Positions 22,630-27,518 of a stretch of 27,518 nt of DNA are shown here, one piece after another (the first letter of the stretch is position 1; every line of letters begins with the position of its first letter). The stretch is taken from NCBI GenBank assembly GCA_041645075.1, contig JBAZQS010000012.1, positions 1 to 27,518 of the forward strand. The letters run 5' to 3'. The position numbers and the translations under genes were made by a program. This DNA comes from JBAZQS01 sp041645075 (GTDB lineage Bacteria > Patescibacteriota > Patescibacteriia > 2-01-FULL-39-33). Below the pieces are notes generated by a model, which worked only from the letters and a program-made list of their open reading frames with translations, searched no databases and was not told where the DNA came from.

Positions 22630-23508
22630 TCAATCATTAATAATATTTTTTAAATACTTTTTTAAATCCTTTCCAATCTCTACATCTTCAAGCCCAAAAA
22701 CAATATTGGCCTTGAGCCAAGTTAATTTTGAACCGATATCATGATATTTGCCTTCAACTACTTTAGCATATATGGGCCGTTTCTTCATTAGGCGAGCAAT
22801 GGCATTGGTTAAATAAAATTCTCCTCCTTTTTGCTTTGACATTATTGCCAGCTCATCAAAAATATCGGGCGTTAAAATATAGCCGGAAATAGAAGCGAGG
22901 CGGCTTTTGGTTTTTTCCGGTCCGGGCTTTTCCATAAGCTTTTTTACTTGATACACTCCTTTCTCCACTTCAATGCCCTCAATTATGCCGTATTTTTTTG
23001 TACCCTCGCTATCGGTCTGATAGGCGGTAATAACCGGATCCCCATATTTTTCAAAGACCTCCATTAATTGTTTTAAGTGCGGTTTTTTCGAACAACGCCA
23101 GATGTCATCGCCATAAACAACGGCAAATGGCTCGTCGCCGATTAAATCACGCGCATTAAGCACGGACGTACCGCTACCGTATCTGCCTTTTTGCCGGATA
23201 TAAATAAAATTTGCCAATTCGGCAACTTCTTTAATTTTTTGGCACACTTCTTTTTTTCCCGCCTTTAAACAAAGCTCTTCCAGATAAATATTGCGGTCAA
23301 AGTGGTCCTCTATGGCTCTTTTTGATTGGCCGGTAACCAATATCACATCTCTGATTCCGGCCCTGACCGCCTCCTCCACAATATATTGAATGGTTGGCTT
23401 GTCTAAAATCGGCATCATTTCTTTAGGCTGGGCTTTGGTAGCCGGCAAAAAACGCGTGCCCAAACCGCCGACTGGTATCACCACTTTGCGAACTTTTTTG
23501 TTTGACAT
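22630..23508 (-). CDS. galU: UTP-glucose-1-phosphate uridylyltransferase
   Basis: GalU makes UDP-glucose from UTP and glucose-1-phosphate, a donor for glycolipids and surface polysaccharides. The 292-aa length fits the family. The nucleotide-binding N-terminus has PVGGLGTRFLPATKA (residues 12-26), with KEMMPILDKP after it, followed by VVYGDDIW near 128, EKPGPEKTKSRLAS near 188 and YHDIGSKLTWLKAN near 254, all typical of GalU. It follows the GT-C glycosyltransferase gene by 13 bases, so both probably share the promoter upstream of that gene. Its product may feed the glycosyltransferases at 754-8478. Confidence 0.95.
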   Translation of the reverse strand: MSNKKVRKVVIPVGGLGTRFLPATKAQPKEMMPILDKPTIQYIVEEAVRAGIRDVILVTGQSKRAIEDHFDRNIYLEELCLKAGKKEVCQKIKEVAELANFIYIRQKGRYGSGTSVLNARDLIGDEPFAVVYGDDIWRCSKKPHLKQLMEVFEKYGDPVITAYQTDSEGTKKYGIIEGIEVEKGVYQVKKLMEKPGPEKTKSRLASISGYILTPDIFDELAIMSKQKGGEFYLTNAIARLMKKRPIYAKVVEGKYHDIGSKLTWLKANIVFGLEDVEIGKDLKKYLKNIIND

Positions 23509-23521
23509 ATTATTACAATTT

Positions 23522-24832
23522 TTAATTTTTAATATTCATCAAAGACAGCACGGTTTCCTTTTGGGCGTTAAGCATTTGGTTTATAGTAATTGGTTTATCA
23601 AGCGGCAATAATCCCCTGGCTGATGATACCATTAAGAGCAAATTCCAGCCAATGCCCAAAATTAAAATCAAATATACGAACCGATTTAAAAATCTTTTTT
23701 TCTTATGCTTTAAATAATCAAGTATAAAAGCCAAACCAATGGCAAATATAAAAATATAATCACTCATCCGCCTGGCGCCGAAAGACCGCCCGCCCATCCA
23801 ATCAACCGTGGCCGAATTGATATAAATCTGGCCCAAAAGAATCAATAATAAAACAAAGACCAATGATTTCTGCCGCCGGAAATATAAAATCAGTCCCAAG
23901 AGGCACAGCGCCAACAACGGCTGCCAGCTCAACAGGCCATGGTAGCCGGAAAATAAAAAATTAAAAAATTGCGGATTTGACCAATTAAAAAAATCATGGC
24001 CTTGCGGCATTAAAACAAATCTGCCGAATAAATACCGCCACATTAATAATTGCGGCAAAAATATAATCAAGCCGGTTAAAATAAAATATAAAAATGATTT
24101 TATTTTGTTGCCAAAAAACATCAGCCGATTGGAAAATAAGATATAGAGAGGAAAAATAATGACCATAATATTTTGCCATCTTATCAGCATGGCCAGCCCC
24201 AGCCAAAAACCCAAAACCAGATATTCTTTCGGATTGAGATTATTTTTGTACTTCAGACAAAAATAAAACAAGCCGCTTAAGGCGAAAAAGGAGAAGACAT
24301 GCGACATGGACGGCTCATAAATTAAATAAAAAATCAGGGGCGAAATCAGCCAGATAATTGACGAAGCGGCCACCGCGATTCTTTTGTTGAATAAATCCTT
24401 GAGCGATAAATAGGTAAGCGCCAAGCCCCAAATAAAATAAAACAAGGCGGCAAAAAATATCGCGATCTGATAGGGCGGGCCGAAACCCTCAAGTTCATGC
24501 CGCCGGTCCGCCAAACGCCAATTTTTTTCCACGGCGTAGGCCACGGCAAAAAACGGCGACCATAAAATACTGGGGCCGACAGAAAATAAATTGGCCGCCT
24601 TGCCGGCCGAAGTGATGTTAGCCGACATATTGGCGCCGTACAGCTTGTCAAATTGCTGATATTCGTTGGTAAAATCAAAATTGCGGTCAAAAACCAAAGA
24701 CCTTAAATAAATATAATAGCCATAGCCGTCGCCGCCGATTTGCCAGCTTGGCTTTAAGATAAAAATCAAAGCCGCGATAATAATCAGGTTGGCAACGATC
24801 AGGCAATAGATATTATTGAAGCGAATTTTCAT
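23522..24832 (-). CDS. GT-C fold membrane glycosyltransferase
   Basis: This polytopic protein of 436 aa has about ten to twelve hydrophobic helices. The first outward loop contains GGDGYGYYIYLRSL (residues 33-46), where the acidic residue before Tyr fits the catalytic Asp of GT-C enzymes that use polyprenyl-phosphate sugars, such as ArnT, PMT and related GT39/GT83 proteins. It also has a large outward loop with NMSANITSAGKAANLFSVGPS near 68-88. Acceptor and sugar are unknown; addition of sugars to lipid or protein on the outer face of the membrane is inferred. It has its own extended -10 box (24839-24847), preceded by the terminator of the upstream gene. Confidence 0.78.
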   Translation of the reverse strand: MKIRFNNIYCLIVANLIIIAALIFILKPSWQIGGDGYGYYIYLRSLVFDRNFDFTNEYQQFDKLYGANMSANITSAGKAANLFSVGPSILWSPFFAVAYAVEKNWRLADRRHELEGFGPPYQIAIFFAALFYFIWGLALTYLSLKDLFNKRIAVAASSIIWLISPLIFYLIYEPSMSHVFSFFALSGLFYFCLKYKNNLNPKEYLVLGFWLGLAMLIRWQNIMVIIFPLYILFSNRLMFFGNKIKSFLYFILTGLIIFLPQLLMWRYLFGRFVLMPQGHDFFNWSNPQFFNFLFSGYHGLLSWQPLLALCLLGLILYFRRQKSLVFVLLLILLGQIYINSATVDWMGGRSFGARRMSDYIFIFAIGLAFILDYLKHKKKRFLNRFVYLILILGIGWNLLLMVSSARGLLPLDKPITINQMLNAQKETVLSLMNIKN

Positions 24833-24838
24833 GTATTA

Positions 24839-24847
24839 ATTTTAGCA
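24839..24847 (-). promoter_or_regulatory. Extended -10 promoter of the GT-C/galU unit
   Basis: The minus strand reads TGCTAAAAT (24847-24839), with six bases before the ATG at 24832, again predicting a leaderless mRNA. Only T-rich sequence is present at the -35 distance. It lies just after a terminator, as expected for a new unit. Confidence 0.55.
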
Positions 24848-24860
24848 AAAAAACTTCAAA

Positions 24861-24891
24861 ATAAAAACCCGCCGTCTTTTTGGCATGCGGG
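24861..24891 (-). terminator. Intrinsic terminator after the MTAP-APRT gene
   Basis: On the minus strand the stem CCCGC (24891-24887) pairs with GCGGG (24872-24868) and is followed directly by TTTTTATTTT. The stem starts about 23 bases after the stop codon. It is short but GC-rich with a good U-tract. Confidence 0.7.
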
Positions 24892-24913
24892 CAGATTTAT
24901 CCGATTAATATTA

Positions 24914-26182
24914 TTATTCCCCCGTGAAGGCGGTTTGCGCATAAACACTATGGCCGGCCGCTTCCAGTTTTTTTCTGCCGCCCAGGTCTGGCAAATCCAC
25001 AATAAAAGCCAACTCAACCACTTTCCCGCCTAATTTTTCCACCAATCTGGCAGCCGCCAAGGCGGTACCGCCCGTGGCGATTAAATCATCAATAATCAAA
25101 ACATTCTGCCCCGGTAAAATCGCGTCCTTGTGTATTTCAAGGCAATCCGTTCCGTATTCTAAAGCGTATTCCTCTTTTTCGGTTTCAGCCGGAAGCTTGC
25201 CTTTTTTTCTGATGGGCACAAATCCCTTATTTAATTCATAGGAGAGGACGCCGCCCAAAATAAAGCCGCGCGAATCAATGCCCGCAATCACGTCAATATT
25301 TTTATTTTTATATCTATCTCTAAAATCTTCCACGCAATGCTTCAAGCCCTCGGGGTCTTTTAACAAAGTCGTAATATCTCTAAACATTATGCCGTCCTTT
25401 GGCCAATTTGCCACTGTACGTATTTTTGCTTTGATTGGATTGTCTTCAACTCCCAATTTTGAAATTGTTTTTATCAGTAAAGTTTTAACCTTTTGGGCAT
25501 TGTCTTTCATCCTGGCCATCACCATTTCAAAAGTTACCGCCTCTTCATTTTCTTTCCAGCAATCATAATCCGTGGACATGGCGATGGTTTGATAGGGAAT
25601 TTTCAATTCATTAGCTAAAATTATTTCCGGACAGGTGGACATATTAATAATATCGGCGCCCCAGGCCCGAAACATCAAGCTTTCGGCCTTAGTGGAAAAG
25701 CGCGGCCCCTCAATGGTAATGACGGTCACGTCACGATTATATTCAAAGCCAAGCTCGTCACAGGTCTCGCATAATAAATTCCTTAACTTCTCATTATACG
25801 GCTTTGACATGGGCGTATGCACTACTTTGTCGGTAAAATAAGTCATGTTTCTGTGCCTGGTAAAATCAATAAACTGGTCCGGAAAAACCAAATTGCCCGG
25901 TCTAATTTCTTCTCTTAGCGAGCCGGCCGCGGTCGTTGCCAAAATATGCGTGCAGCTCTCATTTTTTAAAGCCACGATATTGGCTAAAAAATTAATCTTG
26001 GTCGGCATGACGCTGTGGTCTTTGCCATGGCGCGCCAGAATTACCACTTCAACACCATTAATTTTGCCAATCGTAAGCGCCGATGACGGCTTGCCATATT
26101 TTGTTTCGACTTCTTTTACTGTCGCTCCTTGTAAAATTTGCGGATCATCTAATCCGCTCCCTCCGATAATTCCGATTTTCAT
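24914..26182 (-). CDS. Fused methylthioadenosine phosphorylase and adenine phosphoribosyltransferase
   Basis: This is one 422-aa reading frame with two enzymes. Residues 1-244 are an MTA phosphorylase: GIIGGSGL (4-11), RHG (51-53), TTAAGSL (83-89), EGPRFSTKAE (158-167), NMSTCPE and STDYDCWK (203-210). Asp205 and Asp207 select 6-aminopurines over the Asn of purine nucleoside phosphorylases. Residues about 250-422 are an adenine phosphoribosyltransferase: FRDITTLL (267-274), AGIDSRGFILG and the PRPP loop VLIIDDLIATGGTALAAA (361-378). The first domain releases adenine plus methylthioribose-1-phosphate from MTA; the second turns adenine plus PRPP into AMP. The join is short (about five residues) and no frameshift is needed. 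It would save adenine lost to polyamine or SAM metabolism. Confidence 0.94.
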   Translation of the reverse strand: MKIGIIGGSGLDDPQILQGATVKEVETKYGKPSSALTIGKINGVEVVILARHGKDHSVMPTKINFLANIVALKNESCTHILATTAAGSLREEIRPGNLVFPDQFIDFTRHRNMTYFTDKVVHTPMSKPYNEKLRNLLCETCDELGFEYNRDVTVITIEGPRFSTKAESLMFRAWGADIINMSTCPEIILANELKIPYQTIAMSTDYDCWKENEEAVTFEMVMARMKDNAQKVKTLLIKTISKLGVEDNPIKAKIRTVANWPKDGIMFRDITTLLKDPEGLKHCVEDFRDRYKNKNIDVIAGIDSRGFILGGVLSYELNKGFVPIRKKGKLPAETEKEEYALEYGTDCLEIHKDAILPGQNVLIIDDLIATGGTALAAARLVEKLGGKVVELAFIVDLPDLGGRKKLEAAGHSVYAQTAFTGE

Positions 26183-26199
26183 AAAATTATAATTATAAC

Positions 26200-27348
26200 T
26201 TAAATCCTCCTGCCAAAATTTTCTAAAACAAAACTTTCAAAATTTATACCATCCCGATCGGGACGATTTACATATTCTTCATAAAGATCAAAAATTAAAT
26301 CTCGTAATTGATCAGCTTCGAATTTATCATAATATTCCTTAGACTTTTCCCGAAGATCCTCAATCGAATTAATTCCCAATTCTTGACACCTTAATCGCAA
26401 CTCATCACTTTCTAATAAAAATTTCTGAAATTGACCTTCGTCAATAGTCTCGATTTTTTTGGCAAAAGTGTCGTATGTTTCAGGTCTTTCTCCCCTGGAA
26501 AAAATTTGACCATAAACCCGAATAAATTCTTCACACAACAAACTATAATAATTATCTCCGTAGTCTCTCTTGAGTTTTTCACTTGCCAAAGAAGATATTC
26601 TTAATTTTTGCTGATCATCTAGTTGTATCTCTAGTTTACTGACAACTGGATTGATAATCCCATGTAAAAATTCATGATCCTGATTTAAAGTATTATCAAT
26701 GTGCGATTGAATTATTTGTTCTCCCGGAAATGCCAAGAAGGCCGTTCCTGAATTTTTCTTATAAAGTGGGTCAGTAGGAATAAAACACAATCGCTTAATA
26801 TTTGTAGCTTCGGCACTTGGCCTAAAAAAATCTATCAAAGCTTCTATTCTTTGTTTAGTTTCACTCAATCCTTCCATTCTTTTTTTCTTATCTAATTCAA
26901 TCTCCTCGTTAATTCTAGTCGCCAATTCGGATGATGAAAAATGGATATCAAATGATTCTAAAGTAGATATTACTTTTTTGTAAACCTCTTGCGGATTTTC
27001 AACATGAGCCTTATGTTTTGCCATCATTGCGAAAACCGGTTCCACTCTCTCTGGATGTTGATATGTTAAAGCTAAATTATAGAGAGTCTCTTCGTCCACG
27101 CCGGCGTCTTGAAATTCCTGAATAGTTTTTAACGTCTCGGCATCTAAAGGATTCTCTCTAAAATATTTTTCGGTTTCTTGTGCTATTGGTGTTTCTGTTT
27201 CGCCCCATTCCGGATTTTCCGCTTTTAACAATAGTGAAAGCAATTGCGCCCCACGCTCTTCCTGAATGATAATTTCGGGAGTTTTCATTATTTCAAAATC
27301 CCGAGCATCTCTTATTTCTATTCTATTGTTTTGATTTTCTGGATTCAT
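26200..27348 (-). CDS. Uncharacterised protein with HEFLH metallopeptidase-like motif
   Basis: I do not recognise the family of this 382-aa soluble, acidic, mainly helical protein. It has no signal peptide or membrane segment. The N-terminal half (1-180) is charged and helix-rich. The centre holds HEFLHGIINP (residues 225-234), which fits the HExxH zinc-binding pattern with His225, Glu226 and His229. A conserved-looking EEFIRVYGQIF (273-283) lies 44 residues later and could give a third ligand Glu, as in gluzincin-type peptidases. The layout recalls DUF4932-like proteins (HEFxHxxxNP), but this is from memory. It lies 17 bases before the MTAP-APRT gene. A perfect 12-base palindrome lies near its 3' end. 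Confidence 0.6.
   Translation of the reverse strand: MNPENQNNRIEIRDARDFEIMKTPEIIIQEERGAQLLSLLLKAENPEWGETETPIAQETEKYFRENPLDAETLKTIQEFQDAGVDEETLYNLALTYQHPERVEPVFAMMAKHKAHVENPQEVYKKVISTLESFDIHFSSSELATRINEEIELDKKKRMEGLSETKQRIEALIDFFRPSAEATNIKRLCFIPTDPLYKKNSGTAFLAFPGEQIIQSHIDNTLNQDHEFLHGIINPVVSKLEIQLDDQQKLRISSLASEKLKRDYGDNYYSLLCEEFIRVYGQIFSRGERPETYDTFAKKIETIDEGQFQKFLLESDELRLRCQELGINSIEDLREKSKEYYDKFEADQLRDLIFDLYEEYVNRPDRDGINFESFVLENFGRRI
26252..26263. repeat. Perfect 12-base palindrome TCCCGATCGGGA
   Basis: This GC-rich perfect palindrome lies inside the AT-rich 382-aa gene and encodes part of RPDRDG near its C-terminus. A single copy is present in the window. It could be a chance event, a repeated genomic word or a protein-binding site. 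Confidence 0.5.
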
Positions 27349-27356
27349 TTTAAAAA

Positions 27357-27518
27357 TTATTTATTCACTCCCGGACCATTAATTTCCAAAACCTCAATTT
27401 CACTTTCCTCGCCCGTAATTTTTACCACGTCCTTATCTATTTTCTTAAACTCTTTGGAAGCGGCCGTATAGGAATTGACGGTCGTATTCAAGTTATTGCC
27501 CAATTTTTTCAAATAATC
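27357..27518 (-). CDS. rmuC: RmuC-like DNA recombination protein, C-terminal end (runs off right edge)
   Basis: I translated the last 53 residues and TAA stop from the window edge. The frame is open and reads DYLKKLGNNLNTTVNSYTAA at the edge, then SKEFKKIDKDVVKITG and an acidic end. The first part matches the typical end of the RmuC family (a helix of the type KKLGxxLxxxVxxYN), which are predicted nuclease-fold proteins that limit DNA inversions. The acidic tail replaces the usual RKF ending. With only the last tenth or so of the protein visible, the name is tentative. It lies 8 bases before the 382-aa gene. Confidence 0.55.
   Translation of the reverse strand, partial: DYLKKLGNNLNTTVNSYTAASKEFKKIDKDVVKITGEESEIEVLEINGPGVNK

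Noticed and set aside
26207..26212. AGGAGG (minus strand) before the MTAP-APRT gene as a ribosome binding site
   Set aside because: It lies about 24 bases before the ATG, too far, and is made of the final Arg-Arg codons of the upstream gene.
1..27518. Recoding of TGA as Gly or Trp (code 25 or 4)
   Set aside because: TGA ends genes sensibly, for example the GT4 gene and the DUF-like gene at its overlap with the small subunit, and Trp is coded by TGG.
1..27518. CRISPR array, transposase, integrase or prophage genes
   Set aside because: No regularly spaced direct repeats and no recognisable mobile-element protein are present; the repeats seen are single palindromes.

Overview
This AT-rich, gene-dense window looks like a Patescibacteria (Candidate Phyla Radiation) genome, probably Parcubacteria-like. 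The evidence is short spacers, every gene on the minus strand, a DUF4012 membrane protein, expanded glycosyltransferases, a group 3b-type NiFe hydrogenase and many small palindromic repeats. TGA is used as a normal stop, which argues against the code-25 lineages (Gracilibacteria, Absconditabacteria). I could not run a taxonomic search, so this placement is inference.

Layout in transcription order, from high to low coordinates. The right edge holds the C-terminal end of a likely RmuC protein. Next come an uncharacterised protein with an HEFLH metallopeptidase-like motif, a fused MTA phosphorylase-adenine phosphoribosyltransferase followed by an intrinsic terminator, a GT-C membrane glycosyltransferase and GalU. 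The hydrogenase region (15585-22578) follows: 4Fe-4S beta subunit, FAD/NAD gamma subunit, a membrane-anchored methyltransferase, HypC, an EamA permease, a protein resembling a hydrogenase-associated DUF, the small subunit, a 93-aa orphan, the large subunit and a short HypA. Lower glycolysis comes next (pgk, eno and two tandem gpmI genes), with a SIMPL protein and a MazG-like pyrophosphohydrolase between pgk and eno. A terminator at 8524-8552 separates this block from an envelope block: three GT2 enzymes, a DUF4012 protein, MreB and a GT4 enzyme. The start of holB lies at the left edge.

Together the genes suggest a small fermentative cell. It makes ATP by glycolysis, could balance NAD(P)H through a cytosolic hydrogenase, salvages adenine from methylthioadenosine, and builds a glycan-rich envelope.

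The most unusual signal is a set of small palindromic elements. Five lie inside genes and are read through in frame as short extra peptides (DUF4012, GT2, second gpmI, pgk, DUF protein). Two larger ones supply the C-terminal tail and stop codon of a gene (GT4, EamA permease). The hydrogenase maturation parts also look reduced: a large subunit without a cleavable tail, a HypA without its zinc domain, and a HypC whose usual His is Asn. Few or no starts have a Shine-Dalgarno motif, and several genes have a TGn-extended -10 box placed so close to the ATG that the mRNA would be leaderless.

No gene-free stretch exceeds 300 bases. The longest (574-753) is mostly a 177-bp palindromic element. I saw no tRNA, rRNA, CRISPR array or transposase.
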